From Pseudalkalibacillus berkeleyi (lineage in GTDB: Bacteria; Bacillota; Bacilli; Bacillales; Fictibacillaceae): a stretch of 64,000 bases of DNA. Made by a program: the position numbers and the translations under genes. Positions 26,950-34,866 of the stretch are shown in pieces. Each line of letters starts with the position of its first letter. Position 1 is the first letter of the stretch. The DNA lies in NCBI RefSeq assembly GCF_021608225.1, contig NZ_JAKIJS010000001.1, forward strand, positions 2,790,001 to 2,854,000, written 5' to 3'. Below the pieces are notes generated by a model, which did no database searches, was not told where the DNA came from, and saw only the letters and a list, made by a program, of their open reading frames with translations.

Positions 26950-27463
26950 GCTGATCACTCTCCATCCATGTTCTGATTTCATTTAACGCTCGCCTATGTG
27001 CTTTGGAAATAGATTGTGGGGAGACACATAAAGCCTCTGCAATCCTCCTGAGCTTCCAATTCTTCTGATAATGTAGATGGATCACTTTTTGTTGCAGGTC
27101 TGTTAAATTCTTAATCCCCTTCATCAGAACTGGGCACTCGATTTCACTTTTTTCAAATTTGTTCATCAGATAATCCTCACCCACAACGCTTTCAAAAGCT
27201 TCGGGTAAAGATTGAAATTGATTCCTACGAAGCTTTCTTATTGTATTAATAGTTTGAAAGTAAATGAACTTAGACATATAGTGAATAAATCTGCATTCAA
27301 AACAAAATTGTTGGAAGCGGTGATTGAGCTCCGTGTACCCGTCGATCGTGGGTGAATGAATGAACTGCAGCATGTCCTCCCTATCTTCATCCCGATCCAT
27401 AAAGGCTGTTAACAAATCTCTCTGTTTCTGAATTTGTCTTAATAAATGTTTGGCTTCTCTCAT
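26933..27463 (-). CDS. sigO: SigO-like sigma factor
   Basis: 176 residues. The C-terminal region-4 HTH is clear (LTDLQQKVIHLHYQKNWKLRRIAEALCVSPQSISKAHRRAL); the N-terminal half is helical and lacks an obvious complete region 2. In B. subtilis SigO (YvrI) needs RsoA as a separate region-2 subunit, and both are present here. An anti-sigma gene like rsiO or an oxdC target is not in the neighbourhood. Start follows AGGGAGG. Confidence 0.82.
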   Translation of the reverse strand: MREAKHLLRQIQKQRDLLTAFMDRDEDREDMLQFIHSPTIDGYTELNHRFQQFCFECRFIHYMSKFIYFQTINTIRKLRRNQFQSLPEAFESVVGEDYLMNKFEKSEIECPVLMKGIKNLTDLQQKVIHLHYQKNWKLRRIAEALCVSPQSISKAHRRALNEIRTWMESDQHARGS

Positions 27464-27548
27464 TTTTGCTTCCCTCCTTTATCTATAAAGCAATAGAATC
27501 TCCATAAAAAACAACCGAAAAGCGAACGTTTGTTCTTGTTTAAATTAT

Positions 27549-27594
27549 AAAAAAGCGAACACCCTTTTGCCATAAGGCTTTTAGAGTGTTCTTC
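27549..27594 (-). terminator. Terminator downstream of ywdI
   Basis: On the minus strand GAACACTCTAAAAGCC and GGCAAAAGGGTGTTC pair with an inner mismatch region, then GCTTTTTT. About 210 bases past the ywdI stop. The intervening 27600-27806 shows no gene. Confidence 0.6.
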
Positions 27595-27806
27595 CATCGT
27601 GTCTAATGTCCTATTTTTCCCAAGTTTGGTTTGATCAGGTGTTCACATTATCCGGGAAATAATTTTGTGAATCACATCATTAATTAAAAGAGAACATGCG
27701 AAATAGCCGTTAAGGTTTGCCCAAACGACCTCCATTTATGGGAGCGACACTCGATTTTTTCCGAACAATAACTTACAAGTGCCCTCCCGTTTTCTATATG
27801 AACTTG

Positions 27807-28085
27807 TTAGAAATCAAAGATCGAATCTCCGTTCACATCATCATCTTCTTTTAAACGCTTAGTGGATATGTTTTGCACAGGCGTAGGATTGTTTGTTTTA
27901 TTTTGGACCGTACGTATAGTAGACGGCTTATCATCCTTTACCTCCATCAACAAATCACAATAAGCCTTAATCGCTGACAGCTCATCACGAACTGAGCTAG
28001 AAGATGCGTTCTCATCCACCTCTTCTTTTATTTTCTCAAGGCGGTCAATCATTTTCTGTACAACTATGCTGGACTTTATACTCAA
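27807..28085 (-). CDS. ywdI: YwdI-like protein (DUF5327)
   Basis: 92 residues. The N-terminal half is a helical segment (VVQKMIDRLEKIKEEVDE ... RDELSAIKAYCDLLME) as in B. subtilis YwdI; the rest is polar and low complexity. Function unknown. Location near gerQ-ywdK matches the B. subtilis ywd cluster. Confidence 0.75.
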   Translation of the reverse strand: MSIKSSIVVQKMIDRLEKIKEEVDENASSSSVRDELSAIKAYCDLLMEVKDDKPSTIRTVQNKTNNPTPVQNISTKRLKEDDDVNGDSIFDF

Positions 28086-28206
28086 GAGAATCCCTCTTCC
28101 TTTACTTCATACTACTATCATTATAAAGGGCTTCTCCCGCAAAGAAAAGTTATCGTGTGGATTGTATTCCCTTCGCTTGATCAGGCTCAAGGTCTTACCG
28201 ATGGAT

Positions 28207-28425
28207 TTACGATGTGTCCCAAAGCACATTCCTCTTCAGTCGGTAGATACCATTCACACTAAAATTCGGCCTCAAACTTTCTAACAGTTTGCACACCTGC
28301 TTTTGTACACGATCAGGGATGTATGTCTTTGCGTCCGATCGGTTCCATTCATGGTGTTTGGTTCGAACTACATGAATAATGGCTAACCACATTACCAAAC
28401 AATACGTAACCAAATCGCTCATCAT
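28207..28425 (-). CDS. Hypothetical small membrane protein
   Basis: About 72 residues from the ATG at 28425 (or 28422), right after AAGGGGA. One N-terminal hydrophobic helix (LVTYCLVMWLAIIHVV), then a basic tail. I do not recognise a family. Same strand as ywdI, about 120 bases upstream of it. Confidence 0.45.
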   Translation of the reverse strand: MMSDLVTYCLVMWLAIIHVVRTKHHEWNRSDAKTYIPDRVQKQVCKLLESLRPNFSVNGIYRLKRNVLWDTS

Positions 28426-28466
28426 ATTTCCCCTTACCCCTTTCTCCCTCACAAAATAGTATTTGT

Positions 28467-28504
28467 GTTCCGAAGCTGATCACACACCTCCTTGGATTCG
28501 GAAC
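28467..28504. other. Inverted repeat enclosing a ribosome-site-like sequence
   Basis: GTTCCGAA and TTCGGAAC, 8-bp arms, 22-base loop. On the minus strand the loop holds AAGGAGGTG. The surrounding gap 28426-28711 has no gene I can support. Confidence 0.45.
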
Positions 28505-28711
28505 TTAACATTTTATTCGTCTATGGATAAAAGTATACGAAAAGCTCGTCTCAATGTTTGTCACAATCTGGTAGTTGGGTGCAAGAAATTATCTACAAAA
28601 AACTTTTCGATTTGCTACTTCAAGTCAAAGTTATTGGTTCTAAAGTTGAAAGTACTTCAAAATCGCATCGGATTAACACAAGTTAAGACGTAATATCGGT
28701 TATGATTCCCA

Positions 28712-28768
28712 TAAAAAAAGAATTGCCAAGTACAAACGGCTCAAAACCGCACGTACTCGACAATTCCC
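28712..28768 (-). terminator. Terminator of the DUF1499 gene
   Basis: GAATTGtCgAGTAC pairs with GTACTtGgCAATTC, with an inner GGTTTTGAGCC hairpin, then T7 on the minus strand. Confidence 0.9.
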
Positions 28769-28783
28769 TCTTTGATTTTTTCC

Positions 28784-29149
28784 TTATAGTTGATTAATAA
28801 ATTGCTGCCTGATCTTTTCCATTCTTTTACGATTGACGCCAAAATCTGAATATCCTTTACGAGAAGCGGAACGCACCTCGATGACTTTATTTTCTGTATC
28901 GAATAAAAATTCTACATCATCTGTAAACCTGAACACTTTAGACTTACACTCCACATGAATATAGTCTGGCTCTTCTTCGACGATTTTTGTTCGTTTCATT
29001 TTTTTCAATACATTGACAAGCGTTGCTAACGCATGCTGTGACGACCCATTGTATGAGATGGGTGAAATATAATGGGATTCCTTTTCCGTTTGAGATGAAA
29101 CACAGTTTGGAGAGGATGGACATTCCTTTAATTGACGCTTGTTCGTCAT
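28784..29149 (-). CDS. DUF1499 family protein
   Basis: 121 residues from the ATG at 29149 behind GGAGGAG. The CPSSPNCVSS start and EPDYIHVECKSKVFRFTDDVEF block are typical of DUF1499. Function unknown; no signal peptide. Single-gene unit with its own terminator. Confidence 0.9.
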   Translation of the reverse strand: MTNKRQLKECPSSPNCVSSQTEKESHYISPISYNGSSQHALATLVNVLKKMKRTKIVEEEPDYIHVECKSKVFRFTDDVEFLFDTENKVIEVRSASRKGYSDFGVNRKRMEKIRQQFINQL

Positions 29150-29262
29150 ACTAATCTCCTCCTTCTCTCTTTCTATTCCCCGTTTCACCTGATTTCATAA
29201 CAAAGAAAGCTCAGCGAAGGCTGAGCCTTAGTTGCAACTGTACTGTGAATGTAACCTTTCAT

Positions 29263-29712
29263 CTATTCAGTTATGATCAGTATCATCAACTCAAAACCAT
29301 CAAGTTTCATAGGAACAGAAATTACTTTTTCATCTGCTGTAAAAGAAACCGTGTCCACCACTCTAGGCGTAGTAATATCGATGGTAATGTTTTCAGTAGA
29401 TAAATGCGTCGCGATGTTTCCTGCAAGAATATTTCCTAGCTCCCCCATAAATGAATCAAGCATTTCTCCTTCAAATGGCATGCCGAACATTTTGTTGCCA
29501 CATTCTCCGAACAATTCACGAGATCCAAGAAATAGTAAAGTGCCATTGATTTCTTTTTCCAAGCCAATCGCGACACCAGCCTGATTTAAGTTTACGGAAT
29601 CATAACTGCTTTGTGGCTTTCCAACTTCACAATCCATTGGAAGGACAGTCTTCACCACGTTAATCGTACCATTCAGTAAATTAGTCATATGTTCAGTTGC
29701 TGCAATCCCCAT
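29263..29712 (-). CDS. CheX-type chemotaxis phosphatase
   Basis: About 149 residues from the ATG at 29712 behind GGGGGAT. The segment SFMGELGNILAGNIAT carries the ExxN motif of the CheC/CheX/FliY family, which dephosphorylates CheY-P. Dimerising strands follow. No chemotaxis gene lies nearby, so a partner could be another response regulator (inference). Confidence 0.8.
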   Translation of the reverse strand: MGIAATEHMTNLLNGTINVVKTVLPMDCEVGKPQSSYDSVNLNQAGVAIGLEKEINGTLLFLGSRELFGECGNKMFGMPFEGEMLDSFMGELGNILAGNIATHLSTENITIDITTPRVVDTVSFTADEKVISVPMKLDGFELMILIITE

Positions 29713-29889
29713 CTTCAACGATCCCCCAAGAAACCACACAAATATTTACCTTTATATCGACAATAAACGAACGAATTGAAGAAAAAACTGAAAAAGATTT
29801 TGTTTGTAGGCTGGTTGTGGACGCCTATTAAGATAAAAGTGAATGTAATGATCAAATATTTGTTCTTGTTCTACCTTCTCAGGCTTCTC

Positions 29890-29982
29890 AGGTGAAATTC
29901 CCGCTCACTCGGGGAACTTCTGCTCTTGCTTGTGGAACTTCTAAGCTTACTCGGGGAACTTTCGCCTTTTCTTAGGGAAAAT
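29890..29982. repeat. 21-bp phased array A2 (TTGTGGAACTTC family)
   Basis: GGAA cores at 29913, 29934, 29955 and 29976, exactly 21 bp apart, within CGGGGAACTT or TGTGGAACTT; a degenerate fifth unit precedes. Same family and similar placement (after a terminator, before a minus-strand gene) as 3470-3566. The rest of 29713-30023 shows nothing else. Confidence 0.8.
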
Positions 29983-30023
29983 AATATAAATTTACTACCT
30001 AAAAACAGTCAATCTAATAAAGA

Positions 30024-30053
30024 AAAAACTACTGAGCGCGCTCAGTAGTTTCC
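30024..30053 (-). terminator. Terminator of the DsbA/FrnE gene
   Basis: AAACTACTGAGC and GCTCAGTAGTTT, 12-bp stem, then a T run on the minus strand. Confidence 0.93.
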
Positions 30054-30063
30054 TTATTCATCA

Positions 30064-30708
30064 TTAACAACCATTAATGTCGCAGCTGAGTCCTTCTTCT
30101 GTCGTGTTTTCAGCTTTTTGTTGTTTTTCAATTTCTGAATCAATAATTTGCGTGAGCCGATCTGCTGGATATAGCCCTTGTAACTTACGATCACCGATAA
30201 AGAATGTCGGTACTGCCCGGATATCTTGCTCAGCAGCTTCATTTAGTGCTGCCTTATGAACATCCTTATATTTTCTTGATTCTATCGCTTCTCGGAATTC
30301 CTCTGAATCTAATCCAACTTCTTTGGCAAGCTCGACAAGTACATCCACATTACCAAGGTCTTTCCCTTCTACGAAAAAGGCTTTGAGCATGCGGTGATTG
30401 TATTCATTCGCTTTATCCTTCCCTTTCGCAAACTGAAAACCTTCGAATGCAAGGTGGGTCCGTGGTTGTACGGGTGGGAAATTCATCTCCACACCAAGCT
30501 TTTCTGATAACGGCTTAACAGAATGCTTCCACGCGTTTTGTATATAATCTGAATCGGGATCTATTGGTGGGACCGGTTCAGGTCGCAGTTCAAACGGCTT
30601 CCATTCAACTTCTATATCCTTACCTGCCATTGCTTCTTGTAGCGGAGCCTCCGCTAAATAGCAAAATGGTCAAACATAATCTGAATAGATCTGTACTTTT
30701 AAAGACAT
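30064..30708 (-). CDS. DsbA/FrnE-family oxidoreductase with in-frame TGA at the first catalytic Cys (candidate selenoprotein)
   Basis: Thioredoxin-fold thiol oxidoreductase of the DsbA/FrnE (YwbO-like) family, 214 codons. The ATG at 30706-30708 follows AAGGAGG by nine bases. Codon 13 (30670-30672) is TGA; the protein reads MSLKVQIYSDYV, then TGA, then PFCYLAEAPLQ. Family members have VCPFC here, so TGA replaces exactly the first Cys of CxxC. The remaining 201 codons are intact, with a VPTFFIG cis-Pro loop, the motif LAFEGFQFAK and a C-terminal SCDINGC. The ATG after the TGA (30630) has no ribosome site, so restart is unlikely. A SECIS-like hairpin follows. Selenocysteine insertion is my favoured reading; a recent nonsense mutation is the alternative. 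Confidence 0.85.
30640..30656 (-). promoter_or_regulatory. SECIS-like hairpin after the TGA codon
   Basis: On the minus strand TAGCGG-AGGCT-CCGCTA folds as a 6-bp stem with a 5-base loop (or 7 bp with loop GGC). It begins 13 bases after the TGA and a loop G lies 20-21 bases after it. As I recall, bacterial SECIS models want a small loop with an early G some 16-37 bases past UGA; this fits. Lies wholly in coding sequence. Confidence 0.6.
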
Positions 30709-30818
30709 TTAACAATTCCTCCTTCTTGCTTATTTTATAATTGTAAAAGGAAAATACTTTCAAGCCAATTTATTTGCCTAATTTGGTAAAGCGATAAGCT
30801 GTAGTCCGGCGTTTTTCA

Positions 30819-30855
30819 TAAAAAAAGACTAGCTCAAACAAACGAGCTAGCCTTC
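30819..30855 (-). terminator. Terminator of wrbA
   Basis: GGCTAGCTC and GAGCTAGTC with a loop of about eight, followed by T7 on the minus strand. Confidence 0.92.
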
Positions 30856-30867
30856 TCAATTCGAACT

Positions 30868-31497
30868 TTATCTTAATGTTTTCAGTGCGCCTGCTACTTT
30901 CGCAACGCGTGCTCCAAGTCTTCCAGCCATTGTCATGTCGACTTCCTTCGGCTGCTCGCCACCTTCAGGTCCTGCAACCGTTGAAGCGGAGTAAGGAGAT
31001 CCACCAACTGCATCTGACGTTAACTGTTCAGGATTTTCACCGTAAGGGAGACCGACAAAGATCATACCGAAATGCATGAAAGGTACGAATGAAGTCAATG
31101 CAGTTGTTTCTTGACCACCATGGATGGAACCAGTGCTTGTGAATACAGCCGTTGCTTTCCCCTCAAGTTCTCCGTTCATCCAAAGGCCACCAGCAGAATC
31201 TAAGTATTGCTTCATTTGTGCAGGCATGGAACCATAGCGTGTCGGAATGCCCCAGATAATACCGTCCGCCCATTTAAGATCTTCATGTGTTGCAACAGGA
31301 ATATCAGATTGCATTTCTTGCGCTTTTACATAATATTCATTCTCAGACATGGCTTTCTCTACTTCAGCGAACTCTTTGATACGAACAATTTTCACTTCCA
31401 CATCGTCTACTTTTCTAACACCTTCTGCGACTGCCTGTGCCATGTGATAAACGTGTCCAAATGCGCTATAATACGGAATTAAAATTTTCGTTGCCAT
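30868..31497 (-). CDS. wrbA: NAD(P)H:quinone oxidoreductase, WrbA type
   Basis: 209 residues, flavodoxin-like FMN protein reducing quinones by two electrons. Family blocks: ILIPYYSAFGHVYHMA, GIIWGIPTRYGSMPAQMK and STGSIHGGQETT. An MhqR-type operator lies 95 bases upstream and the mhqR-like gene follows in the upstream direction, so induction by quinones or electrophiles is likely (inference from B. subtilis MhqR). Confidence 0.94.
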   Translation of the reverse strand: MATKILIPYYSAFGHVYHMAQAVAEGVRKVDDVEVKIVRIKEFAEVEKAMSENEYYVKAQEMQSDIPVATHEDLKWADGIIWGIPTRYGSMPAQMKQYLDSAGGLWMNGELEGKATAVFTSTGSIHGGQETTALTSFVPFMHFGMIFVGLPYGENPEQLTSDAVGGSPYSASTVAGPEGGEQPKEVDMTMAGRLGARVAKVAGALKTLR

Positions 31498-31591
31498 TTT
31501 AATCTCTCCTTTTCATTTAACCTCGTCTCTTATCCCATTCCCAACTCACTTGCTGATTAATCTCTTTTCGTAAAATAATCCTATTTTCGAG

Positions 31592-31609
31592 TATCTTTAA
31601 TTCGAGATA
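31592..31609. promoter_or_regulatory. MhqR-type operator upstream of wrbA
   Basis: TATCTTTAATTCGAGATA, imperfect palindrome resembling the B. subtilis MhqR box (TATCTCGAATTCGAGATA type). Confidence 0.65.
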
Positions 31610-31664
31610 ATAAGGTAAAGAAAACTTGGCAGATCCAAGCCTATGCGCTTAACGTGCCAAGAAA

Positions 31665-32099
31665 TTAAGAATGCTCTGAATCGGCGTACTTCCCAAGCTT
31701 TTTTAGAATCGGTATGATGAGCTGCTTCTCTTCTTCTGTTATGCCTTCCATTGCTTGCTTAAGGACTTTATGGTGGGGCGGAAATATTTCTTCCATTCGT
31801 TTTTTCCCTTGCTCAGACAAGTAAGCATGAGTGATCCGGCGGTCATTTGGACATGCTTTTCTTTCTAAGTGCCCTTTTTCTTCTAACTTATCGACGACAT
31901 ACGTAATGCTGCCACTTGCTAGCAGAATTTTTTCTCCAATTTTCTGAAGTGGATGTGGACCCTTATGATAAAGTAATTCCATCACCGCAAATTCCGTTGG
32001 ATTAAGTCCGTAGCTTTGGATATCTTTGCGAGCTACCTCCATCATAGATTGAGAAGCTTTCGAAAGTACGACAAATAGCTCTAATGATGTGTCCTTCAT
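31665..32099 (-). CDS. mhqR: MarR-family regulator, MhqR-like
   Basis: 144 residues, winged helix. The segments LNPTEFAVMELLYHKG, KILLASGSITYVVDKLE and KACPNDRRITHAYL are near-identical to B. subtilis MhqR, the repressor of quinone-detoxifying genes. An operator-like palindrome precedes its own start, implying autoregulation, and a second precedes wrbA. Confidence 0.88.
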   Translation of the reverse strand: MKDTSLELFVVLSKASQSMMEVARKDIQSYGLNPTEFAVMELLYHKGPHPLQKIGEKILLASGSITYVVDKLEEKGHLERKACPNDRRITHAYLSEQGKKRMEEIFPPHHKVLKQAMEGITEEEKQLIIPILKKLGKYADSEHS

Positions 32100-32119
32100 G
32101 ATCCATTACTCCCTCAATT

Positions 32120-32137
32120 TATCTCGAATTCAAGATA
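32120..32137. promoter_or_regulatory. MhqR-type operator upstream of mhqR
   Basis: TATCTCGAATTCAAGATA, one mismatch from a perfect palindrome, 21 bases before the mhqR start. Confidence 0.7.
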
Positions 32138-32177
32138 ATTATAGCGCTCACTATTTTTAAAGTCAAATAAGATGTAA

Positions 32178-32200
32178 GGGATGACATTTAAGCCATCCCC
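32178..32200 (-). terminator. Weak terminator of the TRAP permease gene
   Basis: GGGATGGC and GTCATCCC form a stem 20 bases past the stop; the T run is poor. Confidence 0.45.
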
Positions 32201-32220
32201 CTATTCACCTTATGAGATTA

Positions 32221-34206
32221 TTATGCGCCAGCTGATTGTGGCTCTGTTTCCTTACCTTTAATAAAGTACTGGAGGGCGAATAATGCAATAAATACGCCTA
32301 GACCGATAAAGTCTGTACTTCCCTCTGGATAAATAAGCATGATACCTGCCCCTAGAGCAACGATACGCTCTGTCCAGTGCGTTTTTCTCAGCCAATAACC
32401 GATCATTGCTGCACCAATAGCGATCATACCTGTTAGTGAAGTGAAGACGATCCAAAGGATTTCTGTCCATGTCGTGTCGATCATCATCAATTCAGGTGAA
32501 TAGACGAAAATGTACGGTATGATGAAGGCTGCTATGGCTAGCTTGGCCGAATTGACCCCGGTTCGCAGAGGTTCTCCCCCTGACACCCCCGAAGCTGCAA
32601 AGGCTGCTAACGCAACTGGTGGTGTAATATCGGCTATAATTCCGAAATAGAAAACAAACATATGAGCGGAGAGCACCGGTATGTCTAGTGCGATCAACGC
32701 AGGCGCTGCAATCGTCGCCGTAATAACATAGTTCGCTGTTGTTGGTGACCCCATTCCTAAGATCAGGGATGCAATCATCGTGAACAATAGCGTCAAGAAT
32801 AATATGTCATTAGACAAGGCGATGAGACCGCCAGCCATCTTAAGCCCTAATCCAGTAATCGTTACAACCCCGACGATCATACCTGCAGCTGCTGTCGCAG
32901 TCGCAACACCGATTGCTGTACGAGCACCATTGATTAACGCATCTGCATAATCTTTCGGCTTCATTCTTGTTTCTTTATTAATAGAACCAACGACAATTGC
33001 TGAAACGATCGACCATAGTGCCGCCTTCGTTACACTCATTCCTGACATTAACAGGATTACGACGACAAAGATTGGTGCAAGGAGGTAGATCTTCTTAAGT
33101 ACCTCTAATCGATTTGGCATTTCACTTTCTTTAAGTCCACGTAAACCAATCTTCTTCGCTTGGAAATGGGTCATAATCCAGATTCCTGTAAAATACAGTA
33201 ACGCTGGAATGGTGGCAGCCTTAGCAATTTCCCAGTATGTGATGCCACCACCGATGAACTCTACCATCAAGAAAGCAGCTGCACCCATAATCGGAGGCAT
33301 TAATTGTCCACCCGTAGAAGCTGCTGCTTCAACTGCACCTGCAAATTCCCTACGGTATCCGAGACGTTTCATCATCGGAATTGTGAAGGAACCTGATGTT
33401 ACAACGTTTGCAACAGAACTCCCTGAAATGGTTCCTTGCAAAGCACTTGAGAAGATCGCAACTTTCGCTGGTCCTCCAGTCCGTTTACCTGCAATTGCTA
33501 CAGCTAAATCATTAAAGTATTGACCAACACCCGTTTTAATTAAGAAGGCTCCGAATAATAAGAATAAGAAAATAAAGGTCGATGATACTTTAAGTGGCGT
33601 ACCTAAGATCCCTTCTGTCGTAAAGAACATCGTTCGAATAATTCGGTCAATGCCTATCCCCTTATGGGCCAAAAATCCTGGCATGATCGGTCCTAAATAT
33701 GCGTACGAAAGGAACACGGCAGCAATAATAGTAATCGGCAGACCGACAACTCGCCTTGTTGCCTCTAGAACGAGAACAATCGCCAATGCCCCGACTATTA
33801 AGTCCGTTAGTTCAAGACGTGCTACTCGCATGACAAGTTGATCTATATTGAGTGGCCAATACAGACCGACCACGACACTGAGTGACGCGAGTAATCCGTC
33901 TACCCATGTAATTTGAAAACGCCCTTTTCTCCCTTTCATTTTCGCCTTTTTCGATGCTGGAAAGAGTAAGAAGGCCAATGATAAAGCAAACCCTAAGTGA
34001 ATCGATCGGTGAATTTGAGGTGAGAAACGATCGATTGTCGATGTGTACAATTGATAAAGAGAAAAGCACAGCAGCCCTATCGTGACGATCCATCCGATGA
34101 TGCCGGTTAGCTTCCGGTACCCTGCTTCAGGATCGAACTTTGACATAAGTTGGTCTAATTCTTCATCTGATAGTTGTTGATCTTTCTTTAATCCTTTTTC
34201 ATCCAT
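32221..34206 (-). CDS. TRAP transporter fused permease (DctM-DctQ fusion)
   Basis: 661 residues with many membrane helices; a 4TM small-permease-like part and the 12TM large DctM-like part in one chain. Motifs SGSSVANVVTSGSFTIPMMK and GMGSPTTANYVI are typical of the TAXI-TRAP permeases. The ATG at 34206 is nine bases after AAGGAG; the ATG at 34215 touches it. Overlaps the DUF1850 gene by eight bases. Works with the TAXI binding protein to import an organic acid or amino acid using an ion gradient. Confidence 0.92.
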   Translation of the reverse strand: MDEKGLKKDQQLSDEELDQLMSKFDPEAGYRKLTGIIGWIVTIGLLCFSLYQLYTSTIDRFSPQIHRSIHLGFALSLAFLLFPASKKAKMKGRKGRFQITWVDGLLASLSVVVGLYWPLNIDQLVMRVARLELTDLIVGALAIVLVLEATRRVVGLPITIIAAVFLSYAYLGPIMPGFLAHKGIGIDRIIRTMFFTTEGILGTPLKVSSTFIFLFLLFGAFLIKTGVGQYFNDLAVAIAGKRTGGPAKVAIFSSALQGTISGSSVANVVTSGSFTIPMMKRLGYRREFAGAVEAAASTGGQLMPPIMGAAAFLMVEFIGGGITYWEIAKAATIPALLYFTGIWIMTHFQAKKIGLRGLKESEMPNRLEVLKKIYLLAPIFVVVILLMSGMSVTKAALWSIVSAIVVGSINKETRMKPKDYADALINGARTAIGVATATAAAGMIVGVVTITGLGLKMAGGLIALSNDILFLTLLFTMIASLILGMGSPTTANYVITATIAAPALIALDIPVLSAHMFVFYFGIIADITPPVALAAFAASGVSGGEPLRTGVNSAKLAIAAFIIPYIFVYSPELMMIDTTWTEILWIVFTSLTGMIAIGAAMIGYWLRKTHWTERIVALGAGIMLIYPEGSTDFIGLGVFIALFALQYFIKGKETEPQSAGA

Positions 34207-34714
34207 GAATATCATCTCCTTTCAGCCGCTGCCATAGACTGATCGGCCGAACTTTCAAACGGATCCAAGTGCCGGGTTCAATCCAGTCTTTCAACTGTAT
34301 TTGCTTTTGACCAACCTTTAACGAATGGTCTGCAATAACTTGTCCCGTTCGCAAGTCGACGTGCGAAAATACACGATTCATATCGGTGATGTAATATACA
34401 CCATCTTTTACTATGAACTTCTCTTCACCAGTTGCATTCGACGGCATGCCTATTGCAAAATTTTCATAAGCTAGATCAGTTTGAACGATCTCACTTAGAT
34501 TGTTCACTTCATAATACTCGATTACAGGTGTTCGATGAACGGAATGGGTATACTCGACTTCAAATTCTGTACCATGCTCGACATCCGTATAGACAAGAAC
34601 ATCTCCGCTGTTTTCATATTCGATGGAAAGCACTTGCCCGTATGGGACGTAGGTCAATCCAATAAGCGTGAAACCTAATACACTAATTATGATTAATACT
34701 TGATACCGTTTCAT
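34199..34714 (-). CDS. DUF1850 protein of the TRAP operon
   Basis: 171 residues from the ATG at 34714. One N-terminal membrane or signal helix (YQVLIIISVLGFTLIGLTYV), then a beta-rich extracytoplasmic part with HSVHRTPVIEYYEV, the DUF1850 core. DUF1850 genes are regularly found between TAXI and permease genes; role unknown. Translationally coupled to the permease. Confidence 0.87.
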   Translation of the reverse strand: MKRYQVLIIISVLGFTLIGLTYVPYGQVLSIEYENSGDVLVYTDVEHGTEFEVEYTHSVHRTPVIEYYEVNNLSEIVQTDLAYENFAIGMPSNATGEEKFIVKDGVYYITDMNRVFSHVDLRTGQVIADHSLKVGQKQIQLKDWIEPGTWIRLKVRPISLWQRLKGDDIHG

Positions 34715-34756
34715 AGGGAACACCTAATATTCATTCGTCATGATAAGCAAAAACAA

Positions 34757-34841
34757 AGTGTCAGACTCCTCCTGAACAACATATCGGTCAGAACCATTCG
34801 GTTACCTCAATGTTGTAATGAGCGGAGAGAGTCAGACACTT
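34757..34841 (-). terminator. Intercistronic hairpin between TAXI and DUF1850 genes
   Basis: Outer arms GTGTCTGACTC and GAGTCTGACAC-like (one A-A mismatch), inner arms ACAACAT and ATGTTGT, then TTTGTTTTTG on the minus strand. Probably a partial terminator allowing more binding protein than permease. Confidence 0.7.
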
Positions 34842-34866
34842 AAGGGTTAACCCCGTGAATTTGCGA

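Noticed and set aside
30064-30630. Shorter DsbA-like gene starting after the TGA
   Set aside because: No ribosome site before that ATG, and it would lack the strand and CxxC region that define the fold.
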